This document shows, one piece after another, positions 49,989 to 56,514 of a stretch of 64,000 bases of DNA. The translations under genes and the position numbers were made by a program. Position 1 is the first letter of the stretch; the number at the start of each line of letters is the position of its first letter. The notes under the pieces were generated by a model. That model did not search any database. It had not been told where the DNA came from and worked only from the letters and a program-made list of their open reading frames with translations. Source of the DNA: Oryzisolibacter sp. LB2S (GTDB lineage: Bacteria > Pseudomonadota > Gammaproteobacteria > Burkholderiales > Burkholderiaceae_C); assembly GCF_040732315.1 (NCBI RefSeq), contig NZ_CP160388.1, positions 842,501 to 906,500 of the forward strand, read 5' to 3'.

Positions 49989-50498
49989 ATGGACGACGCA
50001 GTTTCGGTGATGCCGCCGCTGCCCACCGGCCGCTTCGAGGGGCGCGAGGCCTTCCAGCAACTGGTGCGCGACGCCCTGGCCTGCGCGGTGCGCGAGGGCT
50101 GGCCCGAGCTGGTGCTGAGCGACGCGGATTTTCACGACTGGCCGCTGGGCGAGCGTGCTGTGGCCGAGTCGCTGCAGCAATGGGCGCGCACCGGTCGGCG
50201 CCTGACCCTGCTGGCGGCCGACTATGCGCCGCTGCAGCGCCGCCATGCGCGTTTCGTGCAATGGCGCGTGCGCTGGGACCACATCATCGTCTGCCGCCGC
50301 GCGGGCGCTGCCGACGCGCTGGAACTGCCCAGCGCCATCTGGTCGCCGCAGTGGGTGCTGCAGCGCCATGACCCGCTGCGCTGCAACGGCGTGGCGGGCC
50401 GCGAGCCCGAGCGGCGCATCCTGCTGCGCGAAGCCCTCGACGAGTGGCTCGAGCGCAAGAGCGGGCCGGGCTTTCCGGCATCCACCCTGGGGCTCTGA
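49989..50498 (+). CDS. Conserved hypothetical protein downstream of RoxA-like gene
   Basis: Function not recognised. The 169-aa protein is soluble with alternating helices and strands; notable parts are FEGREAFQQLVRDALACA near the N-terminus and the Trp-rich middle LQRRHARFVQWRVRWDHIIV. The ATG at 49989 follows the roxA-like stop by 1 bp, so it is probably translated from the same mRNA. No membrane segments or metal motifs are visible. Confidence 0.7.
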   Translation: MDDAVSVMPPLPTGRFEGREAFQQLVRDALACAVREGWPELVLSDADFHDWPLGERAVAESLQQWARTGRRLTLLAADYAPLQRRHARFVQWRVRWDHIIVCRRAGAADALELPSAIWSPQWVLQRHDPLRCNGVAGREPERRILLREALDEWLERKSGPGFPASTLGL

Positions 50499-50558
50499 TG
50501 GACTGACGCAGGGTGTTGTAACGAGGGTAATGATTCCTGCGTGTTATCCACTATTGAC

Positions 50559-50576
50559 GAATTATTTCTATAATTC
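50559..50576. promoter_or_regulatory. AT-rich palindrome upstream of the lipoprotein gene
   Basis: A perfect inverted repeat, GAATTAT-TTCT-ATAATTC, lies in the AT-rich intergenic region about 125 bp upstream of the lipoprotein start. It includes a TATAAT sequence, so it could be a promoter -10 region overlapped by an operator. No good -35 hexamer at 16-18 bp is seen. Confidence 0.45.
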
Positions 50577-50700
50577 GTAGTTGGTTAATCGCCGGGTGTT
50601 TGCTTTTGATCAAGCCCTGCATCCATGTCGGGCTCACCGCTGCAAGAGGCGGGCGCCACGGCCTTTTACTGACTCTCTCTTGTTCCTATAGGAAACTGAA

Positions 50701-51024
50701 ATGAAGAACTCCGTTGTTCTGGCTGCCCTGATCGCTGCTGCTGCCCTCGCCGCTTGCGGCAAGAAGGAAGAGCCCGCTCCCGCACCTGCTCCCGTGGAAG
50801 CTCCCGCTCCGGCTCCTGCAGCAGAAGCTGCCGACGCTGCCAAGGACGCTGCTGCCGCCGCCGTGGACGCCACCAAGGACGCCGCTGCCGCTGCTACCGA
50901 CGCTGCCAAGGACGCAGCCGAGGCCACCAAGGACGCCGCTGCCGCTGCTGTCGACGCCACGGCCGAAGCCGCCAAGAAGGCTGCCGATGCCGCTGCCGAT
51001 GCAGCCGCTGGCGCTTCCAAGTAA
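50701..51024 (+). CDS. Alanine-rich repetitive lipoprotein
   Basis: Small (107 aa) lipoprotein with signal peptide and lipobox LAAC (Cys19), then a Pro/Ala spacer and a long Ala/Asp/Lys-rich region made of imperfect 11-residue units (DAAKDAAAAAV, DATKDAAAAAT and so on), predicted to be one continuous amphipathic helix. Such proteins may form periplasmic rods or membrane-linking helices; the role is unknown. GGAAACTGAA before the ATG is a weak ribosome site. The gene lies at the border of the island. Confidence 0.75.
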   Translation: MKNSVVLAALIAAAALAACGKKEEPAPAPAPVEAPAPAPAAEAADAAKDAAAAAVDATKDAAAAATDAAKDAAEATKDAAAAAVDATAEAAKKAADAAADAAAGASK

Positions 51025-51064
51025 GCACATCGCGGTACCGCCGGGTGTCGTCACCCGGTCGCCA

Positions 51065-51098
51065 CAAAAAAACCCCGGCCATGCGGTCGGGGTTTTTT
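51065..51098 (+). terminator. Rho-independent terminator after the lipoprotein gene
   Basis: A 9-bp stem (ACCCCGGCC / GGTCGGGGT, one G-T pair) with loop ATGC is flanked by an A-run before and a T-run after, so it can work in both directions. It marks the last core feature before the integrase. Confidence 0.9.
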
Positions 51099-51275
51099 GT
51101 TTGACGATGACTCCAGCCCGGTACTTCGCTGGACTGCGTCGCAGCTCGATACAGCAGGTTTATCAAGAACTTACGCGCGTCCATCATATGCCGGTGCTTT
51201 CTGAAACTTGACCCGGTTTTCCCTCGCGCCGCTCCTATCTGGCTCTTGGAATCCGGGTCGTTCCAAGGAGTCATC

Positions 51276-52475
51276 ATGGCAAAGATCAAGCTCACCAAGA
51301 CCGCCGTAGAGTCAGCGCAACCCCAGGCCAAGGACATCGAACTACGGGATACCGTGGTGCCGGGCTTCCTGTGCAAGATTACCCCGAAGGGCCGCCGGGT
51401 GTTCATGCTCCAGTACCGCACGAACTCCGGGCAACCCCGCAAGCCCTCGCTGGGCCTGTTCGGGGAACTGACCGTGGAGCAGGCCCGCGTCATGGCGCAG
51501 GACTGGCTGGCCGAGGTTCGCCGGGGCGGCGACCCCGGTGGCGCCAAGGCCGAGGCGCGCAAGGCGCCCACGGTCGAAGCGTTGTGCAAGAAGTTCATGG
51601 AGGACTACTCCAAGAAGCGCAACAAGCCGAGCACGCAGCGCGGCTATCAGGCGGTCATCGACCGCTGCATCGTCCCGCTGATCGGCCGCAAGAAGGTGCA
51701 GGACGTGAAGCGGCCCGACATTGCCGGGCTGATGGAGAAGCTGGCCTACAAGCCGGCCGAAGCGAACAACGCCTTCGGCGTGCTGCGCAAGATGTTCAAC
51801 CTGGCCGAAGTGTGGGGCTACCGCCCGGATGGCACGAACCCGTGCCGACACGTCCCGATGTACCCGCCCGGCGAGGAAACCCGGCTCATCGTGGACGACG
51901 AGCTGGCGCTGATCTTCCGCCAGTTGGCGAAGCTGGAGGCGGAAGGACTGGAGAACTACGTCATCCCGCTGGCGATCCGCCTGCAATTCGAGTTCGCCGG
52001 ACGCCGCTCCGAAATCTGCATGCTCGAATGGGGTTGGGTCGATCTGGAGAACCGGCGTGTGGTCTGGCCCGACAGCAAGACCGGCGGCCTTTCAAAGCCC
52101 ATGAGCGCGGAAGCCTATCGGCTGTTTTCGACGGCTCCGCGCCGGGAGGGCTGCCCCTACGTCCTGCCGTCGCCCAACGACCCGACCAAGCACCTAACCT
52201 TTGGCGAGCACTACGGCGGTTGGTGCCGGGTGCTCAAGGCCGCCGGCGTCCCGCACGTCGGCACGCACGGCATCCGCCATCGCTCGACCACCGACATTGC
52301 CAATTCGGGCGTGCCGACCAAGGTAGGCATGAAGCTCACCGGCCACAAGACCGTGGCGATGTTCATGCACTATGTCCACACCGAGGATAAGCCGGTGCGC
52401 GATGCGGCCGAGCTGGTGGCCAGCCGGCGGCAGGCCATCACGGGCGCGCGGCGCCCTGCGGAGGCCACGGCATGA
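51276..52475 (+). CDS. Tyrosine-type site-specific integrase
   Basis: Integrase at the left border of the island, 399 aa. N-terminal DUF4102-type arm-binding domain (ELRDTVVPGFLCKITPKGRR), core-binding domain (EALCKKFMEDYSKKRNKPST) and catalytic domain with Arg in FAGRRSEICMLEW, HGIRHRSTTDIAN and GHKTVAMFMHYVH (nucleophile Tyr). The ATG at 51276 follows a clear AAGGAG, 5 bp upstream. GACCCGG (51210) and CCGGGTC (51253) form a dyad just before it. No tRNA gene is seen next to it, so the attachment site is not evident; it may lie near the lipoprotein terminator. Confidence 0.9.
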   Translation: MAKIKLTKTAVESAQPQAKDIELRDTVVPGFLCKITPKGRRVFMLQYRTNSGQPRKPSLGLFGELTVEQARVMAQDWLAEVRRGGDPGGAKAEARKAPTVEALCKKFMEDYSKKRNKPSTQRGYQAVIDRCIVPLIGRKKVQDVKRPDIAGLMEKLAYKPAEANNAFGVLRKMFNLAEVWGYRPDGTNPCRHVPMYPPGEETRLIVDDELALIFRQLAKLEAEGLENYVIPLAIRLQFEFAGRRSEICMLEWGWVDLENRRVVWPDSKTGGLSKPMSAEAYRLFSTAPRREGCPYVLPSPNDPTKHLTFGEHYGGWCRVLKAAGVPHVGTHGIRHRSTTDIANSGVPTKVGMKLTGHKTVAMFMHYVHTEDKPVRDAAELVASRRQAITGARRPAEATA

Positions 52476-52586
52476 GCAAGAAGACGCTTTCAGTGGCGGG
52501 GAAACCTCCCGCCGCCTTGCCGGCCGACTATCCCCGTTCCGCGATTTCCCAGACAGAGTCTGGGAAATTCGGCCTCGCCGAGCTAG
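52472..52586 (+). pseudogene. 5' part of a gene interrupted by an IS5-like element
   Basis: This gene begins with an ATG overlapping the integrase stop (ATGA) and encodes MSKKTLSVAGKPPAALPADY and 18 more residues before the IS. When the IS and one CTAG copy are removed, the frame continues from 53409 (AKVFALPWSAYALLI...) and stays open to 53617, for about 107 aa. The opening residues and the ALPWSAY piece recall DUF1016/YhcG-type nucleases, but the central part of that family is missing, so it was probably decayed already. A perfect 10-bp hairpin lies at 52544-52568 (ATTTCCCAGA/TCTGGGAAAT). Confidence 0.6.
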
Positions 52587-52592
52587 GGCCTG

Positions 52593-52979
52593 TTAACACA
52601 TCCTCAGTCCATCAGCGACGAGCACGAAGCTGATGAAGCCCAGGAACATGAGGTCGAGTTTCTCGAACCGCGAGAAGATACGGCGATAGCCCTTGAGTCG
52701 ACGGAACAACCGCTCCACCTCATTGCGGCGCTTGTACATCTCGCGGTCGTAGTCCCACGGTTCGATCCGCGTCTTCATTGGTGGCACCACCGGAATGAAA
52801 CCCAGATCCAGTGCCAGCTGCCGTGTCTCGTTGCCTTCGTAGGCGCGGTCCATCAACAAATGCACCGGCCTGCTGGCGGGCCCAAGACTGCTGAGCAGGC
52901 GCCGGCCTTCGGGTGCGTCGTGTGCCTGCCCAGGCGAGAGGCAAAACGTCACGGCCGTTCGAGCATCCGCGGCAACCAT
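52593..52979 (-). CDS. IS5-family transposase, second frame (OrfB)
   Basis: The C-terminal part of the transposase: MVAADARTAVTFCLSPGQAHD, LLMDRAYEGNETRQLALDLG (second catalytic Asp) and YKRRNEVERLFRRLKGYRRI (catalytic Glu). OrfB lies in the +1 frame relative to OrfA, with the change near the sequence CTAAAACGG. A standard -1 slip on that A-run would not restore the right residues, so this copy may carry a small deletion and be inactive. Confidence 0.8.
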   Translation of the reverse strand: MVAADARTAVTFCLSPGQAHDAPEGRRLLSSLGPASRPVHLLMDRAYEGNETRQLALDLGFIPVVPPMKTRIEPWDYDREMYKRRNEVERLFRRLKGYRRIFSRFEKLDLMFLGFISFVLVADGLRMC

Positions 52980-53352
52980 ATGAATCTTGGTGTTCCATCC
53001 GCCTCGGGACTTTCCGATGGACTGCGGACCGTTTTAGTGCCCCTGTGCCGTCGGGATGGACCTTGATGCTTGTGGAGTCCAGCGAGACGGCTTTGATCCT
53101 GATACGCACGACTTGCGCACGCTGCAACTCCTCGAACATGCGATGCAGGACGCCAGCTTTGGTCCAGCGATTCATGCGCGTGTAAATCGTGTGCCAGTTG
53201 CCGAAGCGTTTGGGCAGTCCGCGCCACTTGCAACCATGTTCGGCCACATAAAGGATCGCATTGACCACCTGCAGATTGCTCAGGCTGACGTTGCCACGCT
53301 GCCTGGGCAGGCAGTGTTCAATGGTAGCGAATTGTTCGGGCGTGATCTCCAT
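52720..53352 (-). CDS. IS5-family transposase, first frame (OrfA)
   Basis: The N-terminal part of the transposase: MEITPEQFATIEHCLPRQRG, then the DDE-domain start LDSTSIKVHPDGTGALK (first catalytic Asp). After about residue 105 the translated sequence becomes meaningless and the second frame takes over. The ATG at 53352 is chosen; an in-frame TTG at 53373 exists. See the OrfB entry for the frame relation. Confidence 0.8.
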   Translation of the reverse strand: MEITPEQFATIEHCLPRQRGNVSLSNLQVVNAILYVAEHGCKWRGLPKRFGNWHTIYTRMNRWTKAGVLHRMFEELQRAQVVRIRIKAVSLDSTSIKVHPDGTGALKRSAVHRKVPRRMEHQDSYGCRGCSNGRDVLPLAWAGTRRTRRPAPAQQSWARQQAGAFVDGPRLRRQRDTAAGTGSGFHSGGATNEDADRTVGLRPRDVQAPQ

Positions 53353-53408
53353 GTCGGAGATTTTCTGGCGCAATCGTCGCCGTCGCCATTAGTGTTAACA
53401 CGCCCTAG

Positions 53409-53617
53409 CCAAGGTCTTCGCGCTGCCGTGGTCGGCCTATGCGCTGTTGATTTCGGCCATGGATGCCCGCGTGACCGGTGGCCGGCATCCCGTCCCGTCG
53501 GCTCCGATTGTCGTGCCGGCGTCACGACAATCGGGCGGGTCATCCCTTCTATCTAGGTGCTACACCGGAGACTGGAAAAGTATGCCCGTTTCGGGTATAG
53601 TTTGGAGGTCGAAATGA
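53409..53617 (+). pseudogene. 3' part of the gene interrupted by the IS5-like element
   Basis: Continuation of the frame opened at 52472: AKVFALPWSAYALLISAMDA and about 50 poorly ordered residues to a TGA at 53615-53617, which overlaps the toxin start. The similarity to known nucleases ends after ALPWSAYALLIS, so most of this segment is probably decayed DNA rather than coding sequence. Confidence 0.5.
53581..53599. promoter_or_regulatory. Operator-like inverted repeat before the toxin-antitoxin pair
   Basis: TATGCCCG-TTT-CGGGTATA forms an 8-bp dyad with one mismatch, 14 bp upstream of the toxin ATG and just before its GGAGG ribosome site. The right arm runs into a TATAGT -10-like sequence. 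This suits autoregulation by the HTH antitoxin. Confidence 0.6.
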
Positions 53618-53997
53618 CGGACATCCTGAAGCGCAAGGACTTTGCACGCTGGCAGTCGGGCGAGAAGCTGCCCGATGCCGTGTTGTGCAAGGCGGTTCAA
53701 GAGATGGAAAGCGGTCTGATCGACGCGGACTTGGGCGGCTCCCTCTACAAGAAGCGGGTGGCCCGCCCCGGCGGAGGCAAGAGCGGCGGCTACCGCACGC
53801 TGGTATCGGCCAGGATCGGCAGCCGCTACGTGTTCCTGTATGGGTTCCCGAAGAACGACAAGGCGAACATCACGCAGGACGAAAAGAAGGCGCTGCAATT
53901 CGCAGGCAAGGTGTTCTTGGAACTGTCCGCGGAAGCCCTGTCGAAAGCATTGCAGACCGGCGTGTTATTGGAGGTGCATTGTGAGCAAGATCATTGA
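53614..53997 (+). CDS. RelE/HigB-like toxin of a type II toxin-antitoxin system
   Basis: A 127-aa RelE-superfamily protein of the phage/plasmid type (DUF1044-like): DADLGGSLYKKRVARPGGGK, SGGYRTLVSARIGSRYVFLY and the C-terminal FAKNDKANI-like stretch FPKNDKANITQDEKKAL. Members usually cleave ribosome-bound or free mRNA. The ATG is preceded by GGAGG, 5 bp away. The antitoxin gene overlaps the 3' end by 17 bp, so the order is toxin first, as in higBA-type loci. Confidence 0.85.
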   Translation: MTDILKRKDFARWQSGEKLPDAVLCKAVQEMESGLIDADLGGSLYKKRVARPGGGKSGGYRTLVSARIGSRYVFLYGFPKNDKANITQDEKKALQFAGKVFLELSAEALSKALQTGVLLEVHCEQDH

Positions 53998-54283
53998 ATC
54001 GCTGCGTGGCGACCTGGCTGCGCTCCACGAAGTGGGCGCGATCAGCAAGGTGACGATGCGCAAGTTCGACGCGATCTGCCCGCCACCGGTGCGGGAGTTC
54101 GGTGCTGCCGACATCAAACGCCTGCGCGAAGCCTTGAAATTCAGCCAGCCGGTGTTCGCGCTTCACCTGCACACCACAGCCTCGACGGTGCGCAAATGGG
54201 AGCAAGGCGAGACTCGCCCGGCCGGTCCGGCCCTCAAGCTGCTCAACGTCATTGCAGACAAGGGCTTGCAGGCCATCATCTGA
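53981..54283 (+). CDS. HTH (XRE/HigA/NadS-like) antitoxin
   Basis: A 100-aa DNA-binding antitoxin: ADIKRLREALKFSQPVFALH through TTASTVRKWEQGETRPAGPA forms a classic Cro/C1 helix-turn-helix with the recognition segment TVRKWEQG. The start is a GTG at 53981 with GGAGG 6 bp upstream, inside the toxin gene. The protein probably neutralises the toxin and represses the dyad operator at 53581-53599. Confidence 0.85.
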   Translation: MSKIIESLRGDLAALHEVGAISKVTMRKFDAICPPPVREFGAADIKRLREALKFSQPVFALHLHTTASTVRKWEQGETRPAGPALKLLNVIADKGLQAII

Positions 54284-54305
54284 TGCCTGACGAGGGAGAC
54301 AGGCA

Positions 54306-55124
54306 TTGGCGACGCGAATTGACCCTTTCAGCTCACAGAATCTTGAAGCCGCTTGCCGTGTGCTTGCAGATACTGAGCGGGGCCTGAGCGGAACGCAGAT
54401 CGAGCGCCTGCTGCAAGAAATAGAGGTTGCTGACACGTCGCCCGGCATCACCAAATGGAAGCGGTTGTTCAATGCGTTGGCTGGCGCGCAGAACCGGCAT
54501 CAGATCGGGAACCATCTCATCATGTTCATCAATCGCGCGATGAACCCGGTGAACTACGCCCGCGACCCCGCGACGTTCACCTGGCGGCGCGACGAACTCA
54601 ATGTCGTCCTGGCCTTCTCCGGCTTCTACGTGCGCGAAGACGGTAAGGTTGGGCACGCCGACAAGGCCACGACGCTTGATGCCGCGCGTGCCCGAGCTGG
54701 ACGACTAAAGGCTGCGCTCGAAAGCCGCGTCGTCCACGCGGAAGTGCTGAACTATTGCCGTGCCGAGCTGCTGGACGAAAACTACTTCCATGCCGTGTTC
54801 GAGGAAACGAAAGGTGTTGCGGAGCGGATTCGCCTGCTGTCGGGCCTGAACGGCGATGGCGCCGACCTAGTGAGCAAGGCATTCGCAGGCCAGCAACCCG
54901 TTCTCACCTTGGGATCGCTCACCACCGAGTCCGAAAAGAGCGAGCAGAAAGGCTTTGCTAACCTGCTGATCGGCCTCTTTGGCGCCGTGCGCAATCCGCT
55001 GGCCCATGCACCCAAGACGAATTGGCCTATGTCCGAGCAGGACGCACTGGACATCCTGACGCTGGTGTCGCTGATCCACCGCAAGCTGGATGGCGCCACG
55101 AAAGTCGCCGCCGTATCGCAATAA
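54306..55124 (+). CDS. TIGR02391-like protein (abortive-infection type candidate)
   Basis: The 272-aa protein ends in the TIGR02391 (Ymh-type) domain: YFHAVFEETKGVAERIRLLS, TLTTESEKSEQ-like LTTESEKSEQKGFANLLIGL and GAVRNPLAHAPKTNWPMSEQ (the RNPxAHxP motif typical of HEPN-like folds). Such domains occur in restriction, toxin and phage-resistance genes; an RNase-type role is possible but not shown. The first 120 residues are unrelated and helical. The start is a TTG at 54306 after GAGGGAGAC. It lies 22 bp after the antitoxin. Confidence 0.75.
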   Translation: MATRIDPFSSQNLEAACRVLADTERGLSGTQIERLLQEIEVADTSPGITKWKRLFNALAGAQNRHQIGNHLIMFINRAMNPVNYARDPATFTWRRDELNVVLAFSGFYVREDGKVGHADKATTLDAARARAGRLKAALESRVVHAEVLNYCRAELLDENYFHAVFEETKGVAERIRLLSGLNGDGADLVSKAFAGQQPVLTLGSLTTESEKSEQKGFANLLIGLFGAVRNPLAHAPKTNWPMSEQDALDILTLVSLIHRKLDGATKVAAVSQ

Positions 55125-55137
55125 CGGAAAGAGAAGA

Positions 55138-56421
55138 ATGGACGAGGCGATCGTTGTCTTCTCTCGGAAAGGGATCTTTCAGACCACGATCGCCGCGCGC
55201 GACGTTCGCAGCCGGGAACATGCGCGCAAGCTCTGGCCCCTGGTATCTCCCGGCGCATCACGGCAGATGGTGACATGGGTCAGCCCATCCTTTGAAAGCG
55301 GGAAGCTGCGCCGGCGATCCCATTTCCGGATGCTTCCTGCCCAGCACACCTATAACCCAAAAGCGCACTTCGATGATGAAGAAGCCAGCCGGTGGCGCAC
55401 AGTGCAGGAAAGCGCTGAACACCGACGTGCGAAGGAACTTGTCGCGGCTGAACTAGCCCGACGCTTGAACGCCGGACTTGCAATGCCCTGGGCGTTCAAG
55501 GACGCGGATGCGTCTGACTATTCGCTGGAAGGCAACTTGCTGCTCGGCGCCGATCGGGTGGCGATCGAGCACCCGCTGGAGACACCATTCGGCAGCAAAT
55601 TCCGACTCGACGTTGCCGTGATCGGGCCGCCTGTCCAGACCGAGCCGATGGTGCTGGGGGGCGTCGAAATCGAACTCGGGCATGCCTTTGATGGGCGCAA
55701 GGCGCTAATCGGAAAATCGCTCGGATTCCCCCTCATCTCCATCGACATTACTGAGATGACGCTGGCAGAACTCACACCAGAATGGGCGCAGAAGGTGCTG
55801 ACCGCAACCACGCGGAGTCATGAGCAAGGGCGCCGGCAGACCTACATCTACCTGCATGATCTGCTGTACCCCCTCTACGCGCAGCTACCGGCATTTCTCG
55901 ACGATGAACAGCGCCACCAGTTTCTGGTGTTTGCGGACGACAACACTCTAAACAAGCTGGTGCGCTGGATGAACGCGCTGGCCGAAAAGCTGGAGTACTC
56001 GAAGGGTACGGTCGCCGTTGCCCTGGTCAATGGCAAGAACGAACAGTCGCGCAAGATGCTGGAACGCGCCGGACAAGTGGTTGGCCCCGACTGGGCTGAA
56101 TTCAACGACCAACGATGCCTGCGTCTGACTCTTCCGCGGCCAAAAGGTCCGGCTGATCTCCAGGCTCATCGCTTCCACATGACGATGGCGCGCGTTCTGC
56201 TGTCGCGCACCGATGCGCTAGTTGGCTACAAGTATTGCAACGGTGTGGACAACAACCACCCCGAAGAAGATGTATGGGTTGCGCCTCGCTGGATCGCCGA
56301 CCTGAAAACTCATACCCAGCACCGCGTATTGCCCAAGCGACTGTCTGAACCGATCAACAGGTTGATCGCGGTGGTTTCGGACCTGCATCGCAATCACGCG
56401 GCAACCAGCCAAGAGGCGTGA
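55138..56421 (+). CDS. CoiA-like nuclease-fold protein (putative)
   Basis: No close family is recognised. The 427-aa protein has a central part that resembles the nuclease fold of CoiA-like competence proteins: ESAEHRRAKELVAAELARRL (His95, Lys99), FRLDVAVIG (Asp158), GGVEIELGH (Glu177, Glu179) and the following GKSLGFPLISIDI. That spacing fits PD-(D/E)xK catalytic residues. The N-terminal 80 residues contain basic stretches (GKLRRRSHFRML). The gene starts 13 bp after the TIGR02391-like gene with GAAAGAGAAG as a ribosome site, so the two probably work together, possibly in defence. Confidence 0.55.
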   Translation: MDEAIVVFSRKGIFQTTIAARDVRSREHARKLWPLVSPGASRQMVTWVSPSFESGKLRRRSHFRMLPAQHTYNPKAHFDDEEASRWRTVQESAEHRRAKELVAAELARRLNAGLAMPWAFKDADASDYSLEGNLLLGADRVAIEHPLETPFGSKFRLDVAVIGPPVQTEPMVLGGVEIELGHAFDGRKALIGKSLGFPLISIDITEMTLAELTPEWAQKVLTATTRSHEQGRRQTYIYLHDLLYPLYAQLPAFLDDEQRHQFLVFADDNTLNKLVRWMNALAEKLEYSKGTVAVALVNGKNEQSRKMLERAGQVVGPDWAEFNDQRCLRLTLPRPKGPADLQAHRFHMTMARVLLSRTDALVGYKYCNGVDNNHPEEDVWVAPRWIADLKTHTQHRVLPKRLSEPINRLIAVVSDLHRNHAATSQEA

Positions 56422-56439
56422 CCATTCCCATACTGAATT

Positions 56440-56511
56440 TCAATCTATAGCTGTTTTTTGCGCTTTTTTCCGAGGGGCCGAAGAAGACAAAGATGGCAAG
56501 CACTCGAATAG
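56440..56511 (-). pseudogene. Separated 3' end of the membrane protein gene
   Basis: Twenty-three codons plus TGA, in frame with the part upstream of IS30 once the element and one GCG duplicate are removed. The tail is Ser-rich then basic (APRKKAQKTAID). It confirms that IS30 landed within the coding region rather than beside it. Confidence 0.8.
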
Positions 56512-56514
56512 GCG

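Larger units (their letters stand above)
52587..53404. mobile_element. IS5-family insertion sequence, 818 bp
   Basis: Imperfect 13-bp terminal inverted repeats (GGCCTGTTAACAC at the left, GGCGTGTTAACAC as the complement of the right end) are flanked by CTAG on both sides (52583-52586 and 53405-53408). This is a 4-bp target duplication that fits the YTAR preference of IS5-type elements. The transposase is encoded on the minus strand in two reading frames. Confidence 0.9.

Noticed and set aside
50554..50575. A sigma-70 promoter TTGACG...TATAAT
   Set aside because: The two hexamers are only 9 bp apart, too close for a working promoter.
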